The notes under the pieces were generated by a model, which had not been told where the DNA came from, ran no database searches, and saw only the letters and a list, made by a program, of their open reading frames with translations. 64,000 bases of DNA from Sneathia vaginalis (GTDB lineage Bacteria; Fusobacteriota; Fusobacteriia; Fusobacteriales; Leptotrichiaceae), in the NCBI RefSeq assembly GCF_000973085.1, contig NZ_CP011280.1, positions 124,001-188,000 on the forward strand. Direction: 5' to 3'. Shown here in pieces: positions 56,357 to 64,000 of the stretch. A program made the position numbers and the translations under genes. The number at the start of each line of letters is the position of its first letter. Positions within the stretch are counted from its first letter, which is position 1.

Positions 56357-56982
56357 TGATAAAAGATAAAATTATTGGTAAAAAAATGGGAGTTATAACC
56401 AACATATACTTAACATATATTTTGGCGTTAATATTTTTAATTCCAAGTCTTGTGATACTTTATCCATATGCTATAGTAGTAAAAAAAATTCCTATTTTAT
56501 CACTAATATTTTTACCGTTAATATATTTAGTAATATATTTAATATTGAATTTTGCATTGTTTAAAAAGAAAATAAAGGTAAAAAATATATTAATTTCATA
56601 TGTACTACTTTTTGTTCTGATAAGAATACCAATATTGTCATATGTATTTTTGCCTGTAGCACTAATGATACTTTTATTGGGATTAAAAATTAGTGACAAG
56701 GTATTTCTGTCTGTGAAACTTATAAAAAACAATATATTTAGACTACTTTTTGACTATATAATAAATATTTTAGTCTTTTCAGTTGTGTTTTCAGTAATTT
56801 TAATACTAAAGGCACAATATTATTCAGTTAGTTTTGCGAATAGTGATGAAATATTGGCGTATGTTCATAAACATGCATTGATTTTGAACTATTTTAATTC
56901 AATAATTTTTTCAATTAGTTCATATTTACTATACAAAAATTTTGAACAAAATGATATAATTAAGGGTGGTATGAGTGAGTGA
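56356..56982 (+). CDS. Unrecognised multi-helix membrane protein
   Basis: 208 residues with about six hydrophobic helices rich in Ile, Leu and Val, and a charged C-terminus. No motif links it to a known family. It overlaps dhaM by one base and rimM by eight bases. Confidence 0.6.
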   Translation: MIKDKIIGKKMGVITNIYLTYILALIFLIPSLVILYPYAIVVKKIPILSLIFLPLIYLVIYLILNFALFKKKIKVKNILISYVLLFVLIRIPILSYVFLPVALMILLLGLKISDKVFLSVKLIKNNIFRLLFDYIINILVFSVVFSVILILKAQYYSVSFANSDEILAYVHKHALILNYFNSIIFSISSYLLYKNFEQNDIIKGGMSE

Positions 56983-57460
56983 TGTATATTATGTTGGACA
57001 TATAACAACAACACATAAGCTAATGGGAGCTGTAAAAATAAGCACTAGTTTTCCAATTTTGGAAGATATAGTAGGCAAAAGAGTAATAGCTTCTAAAAAT
57101 GATAATATTAAAATACTTTTTGTAAAAAAGGTAGAAGGTTTTAATGGAAAAAGGGCTATAATCTCTTTTAATGAAATAAATGGTATAGATGATGCTAAGG
57201 AAATAATCGATGCTGATATTAGCATTAGAAAAGATTTAGTACCAGAATATGAAGAAGAAAAATCTATTATAGGCTATAAGGTCTTAAACTTTAATAAAAG
57301 TATAGGACAAGTAGTAGATGTGATGGAAAACAAGGCACAAGATATACTGGTTGTAAAAGGTGAAAAAGAAATACTAATCCCTTTTATAGACGTATTTGTG
57401 AAAGAAATTGATGATGAAAGAGAAGAAATACAAGTAGAATTGATAGAAGGTATGCTATGA
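56975..57460 (+). CDS. rimM: Ribosome maturation factor RimM
   Basis: Helps 30S head assembly by binding uS19. 161 residues: N-terminal barrel (YYVGHITTTHKLMGAVKI) and C-terminal PRC barrel (IIGYKVLNFNKSIGQVVDV, IPFIDVFV). GTG start. Overlaps trmD by four bases (ATGA). Confidence 0.92.
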   Translation: MSDVYYVGHITTTHKLMGAVKISTSFPILEDIVGKRVIASKNDNIKILFVKKVEGFNGKRAIISFNEINGIDDAKEIIDADISIRKDLVPEYEEEKSIIGYKVLNFNKSIGQVVDVMENKAQDILVVKGEKEILIPFIDVFVKEIDDEREEIQVELIEGML

Positions 57461-58179
57461 AAATAACTGTATTAACTTTGTTTAAAGAATTATTCGATAT
57501 GTATTTAAGTCAAACCATTTTAGATAGAGCAGTTAATAATGATTTGGTTGAATATGATATTGTGAATATACGAGATTATTCAACAAATTCATATCATCAA
57601 GTAGACGATACACCCTTTGGTGGTGGAGCAGGTATGCTATTAAAACCAGAACCATTCTTTAAATACTTCTTTAGTTTAAAAGAAGAAAATAGAAAACCAT
57701 ATGTAGTCTTCGTTACACCACAAGGTAATAAATTGAATCAAGAAAGAATTGATAAATTAAAAGAAAAAGAGGATCTTGTAATAATTTCAGGTAGATATGA
57801 GGGCCTTGATCAAAGGGTCATAGATAGATATGTTGATGAAGAAATTAGTATAGGTGACTTTGTACTAACTAGTGGTGATTTACCAGCCTTATGTTTAATA
57901 GATGCAATTACTAGACAAAAAGATGGTGTAATAACAAAAGAATCATATGAAACAGATTCTTTCTATAACGGACTTTTGGGTTATCCACAATATACAAAAC
58001 CTAGTAATTTAGGTAGACATAAAGTACCAGAGGTACTACTAAGTGGAGATCATAAAAGAATTAGAGAGTTTCGCTTTAAAGAAAGTGTTAAGAAGACTAT
58101 AAAAAATAGACCAGACTTAATAGCAAAAAAGCTAGAAGAAGATGAAGATTTTAGAAAGATGATAGAGGATTTATTATGA
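57457..58179 (+). CDS. trmD: tRNA (guanine-N1)-methyltransferase TrmD
   Basis: Makes m1G37 in tRNAs. 240 residues. Knot motifs DDTPFGGGAGMLLKPEP, IISGRYEGLDQRVIDRYVDEEISIGDFVLTSGDLP (in two parts) and LGYPQYTKP are intact. The downstream partner rplS is absent; an ankyrin protein follows instead. Confidence 0.96.
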   Translation: MKITVLTLFKELFDMYLSQTILDRAVNNDLVEYDIVNIRDYSTNSYHQVDDTPFGGGAGMLLKPEPFFKYFFSLKEENRKPYVVFVTPQGNKLNQERIDKLKEKEDLVIISGRYEGLDQRVIDRYVDEEISIGDFVLTSGDLPALCLIDAITRQKDGVITKESYETDSFYNGLLGYPQYTKPSNLGRHKVPEVLLSGDHKRIREFRFKESVKKTIKNRPDLIAKKLEEDEDFRKMIEDLL

Positions 58180-58826
58180 AAAAAATATTTCTATTGTTTG
58201 CTATATTTTCTACATTTACTTTTTCAAGAGGATATATTGAAGAGTATAAAAGGGGATTAGAAAGAGAAAAAACAATTTCAAGGCTATTTTCTGCCATAAA
58301 AACAAAAAATAACGTATATGCTGAAGCTTTATTAAGTCCCAAAGCAAATGTTAATAAGGCGTCATATAACATACCAAGTGAAAAAGAGGAAAATAAGGTA
58401 GAACTAGATGTAAATGTAGTGGATAAAAAAGGATTCACACCTGTTTTAATATGTGCAATGTATAATAATGTAGATATGTTGAAGGAAATAATAAAAAAAG
58501 GTGCTAATCTTGAGGCATTACATCCAATATTAGGTAAAACTTTATTAGTAACTGCAATTTTTTACGGTTCAAATGATGTTGCTAAATTTTTGATAGAAAA
58601 TAGAAAAGAATTAATCAACAAGGGAAGTAATACAGATGGTTGGTTGCCTATAGAAGAGGCTGTATTACAAGAAAATAAAGATATATTATTACTTCTACTA
58701 AGACATGGGGCTATTATTCGCAAAAAAGATAAAAATGGTTACGATGTGTATGATCTTGCAACAAGACATGGAAAAGGTACGATGGTAAAAATATTAAGAG
58801 ATTATGAATTAGGCAAATTAAAATAG
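58176..58826 (+). CDS. Secreted ankyrin-repeat protein
   Basis: 216 residues with a signal peptide (MKKIFLLFAIFSTFTFSRG) and about four ankyrin units: KGFTPVLICAMYNNVDMLKEI, KTLLVTAIFYGSNDVAKFLI, WLPIEEAVLQENKDILLLLL and YDVYDLATRHGKGTMVKIL. Probably periplasmic and a protein-binding module. The gene overlaps trmD by four bases, an odd partner for an exported protein. Confidence 0.8.
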   Translation: MKKIFLLFAIFSTFTFSRGYIEEYKRGLEREKTISRLFSAIKTKNNVYAEALLSPKANVNKASYNIPSEKEENKVELDVNVVDKKGFTPVLICAMYNNVDMLKEIIKKGANLEALHPILGKTLLVTAIFYGSNDVAKFLIENRKELINKGSNTDGWLPIEEAVLQENKDILLLLLRHGAIIRKKDKNGYDVYDLATRHGKGTMVKILRDYELGKLK

Positions 58827-58841
58827 GAGGAGATACATAAC

Positions 58842-60551
58842 ATGATAAGATTAACAGGTATTGGTGCTTCTGAGGGTATATCATTAGGTAAAGCACTTAT
58901 TTACATTGAAGATAAAATTGATTTAGAATCAATGAAAAAATCAAGTTTATCAGCTGAAGCAGAATTAGTGAAGTTAAATGATGGTGTAACTAAGACCAAA
59001 TCACAATTATTGGCAATTAGGGAAAGAGTAAGAGAAAAACTTGGTGAAGACAAAGCAGCTATCTTTGATGCACACATAGAATTATTGGAAGATGAAGATC
59101 TACAAGATGGTATAAAAGAAAGAGTAACTAAAGAAGGTATGAGTGCAGCCTATGCGATAAATGAAGGTGTAGAAGAAACTTGTAATATTTTATCACAATT
59201 AGATGACGCATACTTAAGAGAAAGAGTATCAGACTTACGTGATATTGCTAAAAGATGGATAAAAAATACTTTAGGTATTAAGATAAAGGACTTATCTATC
59301 TTAGAACCAGATACTATTGTAGTAACTGATGATTTAACACCATCAGATACAGCACAATTAGACTTAGAACATTGTGTAGCCTTTATTACTGAATTTGGTG
59401 GTAAAACAGCTCACTCAGCTATTATGGCAAGATCACTTGAAATACCAGCAATTGTAGGTGTAAAAAATATCATACAAACTGTAAAAGATGGTGAATACTT
59501 AGTATTAGATGGTGAAAAAGGTATAATATATCTATCACCTACTGAAGAAGTAATAGAAGCATACAAGCAAAAGAAGGTTAATTTCTTAAAAGAAAAAGAA
59601 GAATTAAAGAAACTTAAAGATTTACCTGCAACAACTGCTTGTGGTGAAAGAACAGTTAATGTTTGGGGTAACATAGGTAAACCAGAAGATGTAGATGCTG
59701 TAATAGCAGCTGGTGGAGAAGGTGTAGGACTATATAGAACAGAGTTTTTATTCATGAATTCTGACCATATGCCAACAGAAGAAGAACAATATGAAGCATA
59801 TAAGATTGTTGCACAAAAATTAAAAGGAAAACCTGTGACTATAAGAACTATGGATATAGGTGGAGATAAGGAATTACCATATCTTGATTTACCAAAAGAA
59901 ATGAACCCATTCTTAGGATATAGAGCAATAAGAATATCATTAACACATAAAGATATGTTCAAGACACAATTAAGAGCAATATTACGTGCAAGTGCATATG
60001 GAAAGATAAAGATAATGTATCCTATGGTTTGCTCAATAAATGAAATTAGAAAATCAAATGAAATACTAAAAGAATATATGGAAGAATTAGATAAAGAAGG
60101 TAAGGTATATGATACTAATATACAAGTAGGTATAATGGTTGAAACACCTTCAACAGCTATGATAGCGTATAAGTTTGCAAAAGAAGTAGACTTCTTCTCA
60201 ATAGGAACTAATGACTTAACACAATATTTCTTAGCAGTAGATAGAGGAAATGAAAAAGTTTCAGGACTATACAGTGCATTTAACCCAGCAGTATTAGAAG
60301 CAATACAAAGAGTAATAGATGCAGGACATGATAGAGGAATATCAGTAAGTATGTGTGGAGAATTTGCTGGTAATAAGAAGGCAACAGAAATACTTTTAGG
60401 TATGGGATTAGACTCATTCTCTATGAGTGCAAGTTCTATACTAGGAGTTAAAAAGAAAATTAGAGATACAAAATATGAAGATGCTAAGAAATATAGAGAT
60501 GTAATATTAAGTATGAATACTCCTGAAGAAGTTATAGATTCTCTTAGATAA
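58842..60551 (+). CDS. ptsI: PTS enzyme I
   Basis: Phosphoenolpyruvate-protein phosphotransferase starting the PTS chain. 569 residues. His191 in GGKTAHSAIMARS is the phosphorylated residue; the C-terminal PEP domain has LYRTEFLFM, TIRTMDIGGDKELPYLD, GIMVETPSTAMIA, SIGTNDLTQYFLAVDRGN and the Cys in SVSMCGEFAG. ptsH (HPr) is not beside it. Supplies DhaM and the EIIA protein at 19.6 kb in principle. Confidence 0.96.
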   Translation: MIRLTGIGASEGISLGKALIYIEDKIDLESMKKSSLSAEAELVKLNDGVTKTKSQLLAIRERVREKLGEDKAAIFDAHIELLEDEDLQDGIKERVTKEGMSAAYAINEGVEETCNILSQLDDAYLRERVSDLRDIAKRWIKNTLGIKIKDLSILEPDTIVVTDDLTPSDTAQLDLEHCVAFITEFGGKTAHSAIMARSLEIPAIVGVKNIIQTVKDGEYLVLDGEKGIIYLSPTEEVIEAYKQKKVNFLKEKEELKKLKDLPATTACGERTVNVWGNIGKPEDVDAVIAAGGEGVGLYRTEFLFMNSDHMPTEEEQYEAYKIVAQKLKGKPVTIRTMDIGGDKELPYLDLPKEMNPFLGYRAIRISLTHKDMFKTQLRAILRASAYGKIKIMYPMVCSINEIRKSNEILKEYMEELDKEGKVYDTNIQVGIMVETPSTAMIAYKFAKEVDFFSIGTNDLTQYFLAVDRGNEKVSGLYSAFNPAVLEAIQRVIDAGHDRGISVSMCGEFAGNKKATEILLGMGLDSFSMSASSILGVKKKIRDTKYEDAKKYRDVILSMNTPEEVIDSLR

Positions 60552-60568
60552 TAGAAAGAAGGATATAT

Positions 60569-61117
60569 ATGAAAAAAGTAGCATTAACACTAGTTAGTGA
60601 TTTTGAAATAGTTGAAGCAATGGCTCCTTTAGATATGTTAAGAAGAGCAGGAATTTATGTAGATGTAATATCAGTTGAAAACAAGGACTATGTAAAAAGT
60701 GCAATAAACATTGAAATAAAGGTAGATAAGAAGTTAAAAGATGTAGATTTATCTACATATGATTTAGTAATTTTACCAGGAGGACCAGGAACAAAGAATT
60801 ATTATGATCATCAAGACTTGCTAGATAAGGTAAAAGCAAATTATAATAACAAGAAAATGGTTTCAGCTATATGTGCAGGACCTAGTGTATTAGCTAACTT
60901 AGGAATATTAGAAGGAAGAAATGCAATATCTTTCCCTAGTTTCCAACATGTATTGGTTGAAAATAACGCTAAATTAGTTAATGAACAAGTTGTTGTATCT
61001 GATAATGTAATAACAGGTAGGGCAGCTGCAGCATCAATTGATTTTGGTTTAAAACTTGTAGAAATGTTAGAAGGAAAAGAAACAAGAGAAAAAGTTGAAA
61101 AAGCAATAGTATATTAG
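60569..61117 (+). CDS. DJ-1/PfpI family protein
   Basis: 182 residues of the DJ-1/YajL branch: LPGGPGTKNYYDH, the nucleophile Cys in SAICAGPSVLANLG, and VSDNVITGRAAAASIDFGLKLVE. Proposed roles in the family include deglycation and stress protection; none can be assigned here. RBS AGAAGGA. Confidence 0.85.
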   Translation: MKKVALTLVSDFEIVEAMAPLDMLRRAGIYVDVISVENKDYVKSAINIEIKVDKKLKDVDLSTYDLVILPGGPGTKNYYDHQDLLDKVKANYNNKKMVSAICAGPSVLANLGILEGRNAISFPSFQHVLVENNAKLVNEQVVVSDNVITGRAAAASIDFGLKLVEMLEGKETREKVEKAIVY

Positions 61118-61125
61118 GAGATGAT

Positions 61126-61878
61126 ATGAAAACAATATCGGAATTATTAGATTATGTAATAGAAGCAGGTCATCATAGAGAAGAAAAAACTTTATTACAG
61201 TTAGCAATACTTGCAATGCTATCAGGTGCGTTTATAGCCCTAGGAGCAGTAGGAAATATTTTTGTTAGTTCAGATATATTTTTTACTAATGTAAACTTAG
61301 CTAAATTTTTAGGAGCTTGCGTATTTCCAGTAGGACTTATAGCGATAATTCTATTAAAATTTGAGCTTTTTACAAGTAATTGTATGATGACAATAGCAGT
61401 GTTAGAAAAGAAAATGAAATTAAGCAAAATGTTTAAAATATTAGCTATAGTTTGGATATTTAATTTAGTAGGTGGAATAATTATAGCAGGTATTACATAC
61501 AAGACTGGGACATTTAATGAGAACTCAGTTAAGGTATTACAAGTATATGCACATCATAAAGTGACAACAAGTGCACTAGATATGGTTTTAAAAGGTATAA
61601 TGTGTAACATTTTAGTTTGTACAGCATCACTTTTAGGATACATAGCAAAGGATGGAATTTCTAAGATTTTTGGTATTTGGTTTCCTATTATGTTGTTTAT
61701 TTTACTAGGATATAGTCACGTTGTAGCAAATATGTTGTATCTGCCTTTATCATACATGTATGGATTTGAGGGTGTCACAATACCAGCAATATTATACAAT
61801 TTCTTATGTGTTACAATAGGTAATTTCATAGGTGGTGGGATATTAGTTACAATGGGCTTATGGTATGCAAATAAGTAA
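61126..61878 (+). CDS. Formate/nitrite transporter (FNT) family channel
   Basis: 250 residues with six membrane helices. FNT landmarks: LSGAFIALGA, the pore region LFTSNCMM, GIMCNILVCTAS, and the central histidine in GYSHVVANM, followed by NFIGGGILV. Probably carries formate or a related anion; whether it is FocA-like or a lactate/nitrite type cannot be told. Formate could be used by Fhs (26.9 kb). Confidence 0.88.
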   Translation: MKTISELLDYVIEAGHHREEKTLLQLAILAMLSGAFIALGAVGNIFVSSDIFFTNVNLAKFLGACVFPVGLIAIILLKFELFTSNCMMTIAVLEKKMKLSKMFKILAIVWIFNLVGGIIIAGITYKTGTFNENSVKVLQVYAHHKVTTSALDMVLKGIMCNILVCTASLLGYIAKDGISKIFGIWFPIMLFILLGYSHVVANMLYLPLSYMYGFEGVTIPAILYNFLCVTIGNFIGGGILVTMGLWYANK

Positions 61879-61881
61879 AAA

Positions 61882-61915
61882 AAAAAGTTTCGGAATTAAA
61901 AGCCCGAAACTTTTT
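61882..61915. terminator. Bidirectional terminator between convergent operons
   Basis: Stem AAAAAGTTTCGG (61882-61893) / CCGAAACTTTTT (61904-61915), perfect 12 bases, loop of ten. It overlaps the stop of the minus-strand methyltransferase gene. Confidence 0.9.
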
Positions 61916-62693
61916 CTATTTCACGCATCTTATACAAAAATACAGCAGTTGCAACACTAACATTTAGTGAATTAACTTTGTCAGATATTGGAATGATGAC
62001 AGAGTAGTCTGAATTATCTATTAAGGTTTTAGATACACCACCGCCCTCATTACCGAATATGTATGCGTTTTTATTAGTTTTTAATTTACAATCAGTATAT
62101 ACAATAGAATTGCTTGCTAAATTGGTAGCAAAGCTTGTATAGTTGTTTTCTTTTAGAAAGTTAATTATTTCTTCATAACTTGCATAGATAATATTTAACT
62201 TAAAAATACTGCCCATAGATGCTCTTACAGCCTTTGGGGTATATACATCACAGCTACCATTAGTAAGTATCAAATTAGAGTAATTTAGAGCCACTAGAGT
62301 ACGGATTATTGTACCAACATTACCTGGATCTTGAACGTCATCTAATATTACAATATCTCCTTTGATATTATTGAGGTTATATGTATTTTTAGAATGAATA
62401 AATATTATTCCTTGACTATTTTCCTGAGTTGACAATTCATTAAAAAGGTTATCAGCAAGAACTGTTATTTTTTTAAATCTTTTTAAATCATAGTTAGTGT
62501 CAAAATATTCAAAATTACTTTTTTTGATTACACAGTGAGAGAAGTTTTCTATTTCATCAATAAATTTTTCTCCTTCAGCTATGAATATGTTGTTTATATC
62601 TCTATACTTTTTTTTATTTAATTTTTTTAAGAGTTTATATCGCTTGTTTTCTTTACTTTCTAAAAATTCTATATTAGTCCATTTTTGTTCCAA
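61896..62693 (-). CDS. TrmH/SpoU-family rRNA or tRNA 2'-O-methyltransferase
   Basis: About 265 residues. Motif 1 DDVQDPGNVGTIIRT, motif 2 YIFGNEGGGVSK and motif 3 IPISDKVNSLNVSVATAV define SpoU methyltransferases; the N-terminal domain is a small RNA-binding substrate domain (FIAEGEKFIDEI). Start uncertain: TTG 62693 has a good AGGTGG site; a GTG at 62705 is the alternative. Target RNA unknown. It overlaps the HIT gene. Confidence 0.85.
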   Translation of the reverse strand: MEQKWTNIEFLESKENKRYKLLKKLNKKKYRDINNIFIAEGEKFIDEIENFSHCVIKKSNFEYFDTNYDLKRFKKITVLADNLFNELSTQENSQGIIFIHSKNTYNLNNIKGDIVILDDVQDPGNVGTIIRTLVALNYSNLILTNGSCDVYTPKAVRASMGSIFKLNIIYASYEEIINFLKENNYTSFATNLASNSIVYTDCKLKTNKNAYIFGNEGGGVSKTLIDNSDYSVIIPISDKVNSLNVSVATAVFLYKMREIEKVSGF

Positions 62694-63015
62694 GTTTTTT
62701 ACCACCTAATAAATGATAGTGCATTTGTTGAACAGTTTGTCCACCAAAATCACCTATATTTGAAACTACTCTATAACCTTCTTTGTCTATACCTAAATCT
62801 CTTGCAACTTTAGCGATAGCAAGTTGAATTTTACCTAATAGGATAAGATCATCTTCAGTAGCGTAAGCTAAGTTTTGAATTTCTTTTTTAGGGACAAATA
62901 GTATATGTATAGGTGCAGCAGGATAAATGTCTTTAAATGCTATTATATCGTCATCTTCATATACTATGTCAGCTTTAATTTCTTTGTTTATTATTTTACT
63001 AAATATTGTTTTCAT
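62674..63015 (-). CDS. HIT-family nucleotide-binding protein (HinT-like)
   Basis: 113 residues. FSKIINKEIKADIVYEDDD and APIHILFVPKKEI are HinT landmarks. The histidine triad reads QMHYHLLGG: the first His of the usual HxHxHxx is Gln, while the nucleophilic middle His and the last His are kept. Hydrolyses purine phosphoramidates in the family. Start set at ATG 63015, one base after the rpiB stop; a GTG at 63027 is possible. Confidence 0.88.
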   Translation of the reverse strand: MKTIFSKIINKEIKADIVYEDDDIIAFKDIYPAAPIHILFVPKKEIQNLAYATEDDLILLGKIQLAIAKVARDLGIDKEGYRVVSNIGDFGGQTVQQMHYHLLGGKKLGTKMD

Positions 63016-63016
63016 A

Positions 63017-63454
63017 TTAACACCCACAACTTTCTAACATATCAATTCTTCTTTGGTGTCTTCCACCTTCATATTCACTTTCCATATATGCTTTTATACA
63101 AGACAAGATTAAATCTATCCCCATAACTCTTGCACCAAATGCTATAACATTAGCGTTGTTATGTTGTTTTGTTAATCTTGCAGAATATTCATTGTATAAT
63201 AGTGCAGCTCTTATGCCTTCAACCTTATTTGCAGCAATGGATACACCTATACCAGTACCACAAAGTAAAATACCAAAATCAGCTTCTTTTTCTACAACAA
63301 CATTACATACTTTTTTTGCAAAAACTGGATAATCAACTGATTCATGTGAGTCTGTACCTAGATTAATTACTTCATGACCTTCTTTTTCTAAAAATTTAAC
63401 AATTTCATTTTTGTAATCAGTAGCAGCATGATCGTTACCTATTGCTATTTTCAT
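63017..63454 (-). CDS. rpiB: Ribose 5-phosphate isomerase B
   Basis: Interconverts ribose and ribulose 5-phosphates. 145 residues. MKIAIGNDHAATDYK, the catalytic Cys in GILLCGTGIGVSIAANK and HNNANVIAFGARV are the family blocks. Start at ATG 63454 behind AAAGGAG. Overlaps the MATE gene by 20 bases. With rpe and the transaldolase gene it belongs to the non-oxidative pentose phosphate pathway. Confidence 0.94.
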   Translation of the reverse strand: MKIAIGNDHAATDYKNEIVKFLEKEGHEVINLGTDSHESVDYPVFAKKVCNVVVEKEADFGILLCGTGIGVSIAANKVEGIRAALLYNEYSARLTKQHNNANVIAFGARVMGIDLILSCIKAYMESEYEGGRHQRRIDMLESCGC

Positions 63455-64000
63455 ATTTTTTCTTCTCCTTTGATAATAAAAATCTATTCCATAAAAATAT
63501 AAATAAAACAAAACTTACAATTCCTTTAACTACCATAGTACCACAGATAACCCACCAAATAGCAGTTATTCCAAATATTGGAGCAAGGAAATATGCTAAA
63601 GGTATTCTAGAAGCTGTTCCTACTACCCCTATAATAGTAGGTTCATTTATACGACCTATACCATTAAATGCTCCGTTTGTAATAATTTCAACGCTTTGAA
63701 GTATTTGTGCAAGTCCTACAATAGTTAGGTAGTTTATACCATGGTGTATCAAACGTTCATCATGCAAAAATGCACGATATAGAGGTTCTGCAAAAACAAT
63801 AAATACGAAGGTTATAAACACAGAAAATATAGAAATACCTTTAAGAGAGATATAGTATACTTTCTTTATCCTATCGTATTGTTTTGCACCATAATTTTGT
63901 GCTATGTATGTTGCAACCGCACTAGAAAAACCACCAGAAATATTCCATGAGAAAGATTCAAACTGTACTCCTAATCTTTGTACAGCAAGTACTTCTTCAT
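63435..64000 (-). CDS. MATE-family multidrug exporter, C-terminal part (partial)
   Basis: The frame is open from the right window edge to the stop at 63435, about 188 residues of an integral membrane protein. The segment NISGGFSSAVATYIAQNYGAK is the MATE pattern (GxxxAxxTxxGQNxGAgn), and NGAFNGIGRINEPTIIGV with PLAYFLAPIFGITAIWW is the matching C-terminal half. The N-terminal part lies outside the window. Confidence 0.88.
   Translation of the reverse strand, partial: EEVLAVQRLGVQFESFSWNISGGFSSAVATYIAQNYGAKQYDRIKKVYYISLKGISIFSVFITFVFIVFAEPLYRAFLHDERLIHHGINYLTIVGLAQILQSVEIITNGAFNGIGRINEPTIIGVVGTASRIPLAYFLAPIFGITAIWWVICGTMVVKGIVSFVLFIFLWNRFLLSKEKKKYENSNR

Noticed and set aside
63454-63511. A longer rpiB with a 19-residue N-terminal extension
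   Set aside because: The consensus ribosome site AAAGGAG directly precedes ATG 63454, and the RpiB fold starts at MKIAIGNDH.

Overview
The window is very AT-rich, densely packed, and fits a Fusobacteriota chromosome, probably family Leptotrichiaceae (Sneathia, Streptobacillus or Leptotrichia type). The basis is the 16S 5' region (CTGACAGAATGCTTAACACATGC), the strong A/T codon bias, a complete Gram-negative-style division and cell-wall cluster, and fusobacterial favourites such as DUF2147 and LytTR/DUF3021 proteins. I could not run a database search, so the genus is left open. Nearly all genes from 0.5 to 61.9 kb, including the rRNA operon, lie on the + strand. No insertion sequence, prophage or CRISPR array was seen.

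Layout. 0-0.4 kb: the end of an unknown gene, a terminator, a phased array of GGACAT repeats, and a promoter with tRNA-Thr(TGT). 0.5-5.5 kb: a peptide/nickel-type ABC importer core, uppP, a HemZ-like radical SAM protein and an anchored ComEA-like helix-hairpin-helix protein. 5.6-19.5 kb: a lipase-like gene, then murF-mraY-murD-ftsW-murG-murC-murB, a membrane DnaJ protein, ftsQ-ftsZ (no ftsA), adk, map and a C69 dipeptidase. 19.5-24.4 kb: an orphan PTS IIA, a GntR(YtrA)-controlled ABC exporter on the - strand and a divergent ABC-2 exporter. 24.4-26.4 kb: ylxM-ffh-rpsP. 26.4-28.5 kb (-): bcp and fhs. 28.6-33.8 kb: a transaldolase-family gene, a kinase-less PASTA protein, rsgA, rpe, a MarR-FeoA-like regulator and rqcH.

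34.1-39.0 kb holds a complete 16S-23S-5S operon with its promoter, RNase III-type processing stems and terminators; there is no tRNA in the spacer. 39.1-40.4 kb has a LytTR/DUF3021 pair and a DUF2147 lipocalin-like secreted protein. 40.65-46.8 kb is a 2-oxoacid (probably pyruvate) dehydrogenase operon with a lipoate ligase and a flavin-split-barrel protein. In it E2 has no lipoyl domain but two subunit-binding domains, and the only lipoyl domain is on E3. 47.1-48.1 kb: class II fructose-bisphosphatase. 48.1-61.9 kb: a long run with mnmA, a TPR protein, a miniature alanine racemase, rsmB, a CCA-adding enzyme fused to a Nudix domain, a SPOUT methyltransferase, an orphan DhaM, rimM, trmD, an ankyrin protein, ptsI, a DJ-1 protein and a formate/nitrite channel. 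61.9-64 kb (-): a SpoU methyltransferase, HIT protein, rpiB and the end of a MATE exporter.

Taken together the window covers peptidoglycan precursor synthesis and division, ribosome and tRNA maturation, pyruvate-to-acetyl-CoA conversion with lipoate attachment, sugar-phosphate metabolism and PTS phosphotransfer. I found no clear-cut new defence or mobile system. The most noteworthy signals are domain rearrangements (E2/E3, CCA-Nudix, kinase-less PASTA at a prkC-like locus, mini-Alr), the GGACAT array, and several sharp operator-like palindromes.
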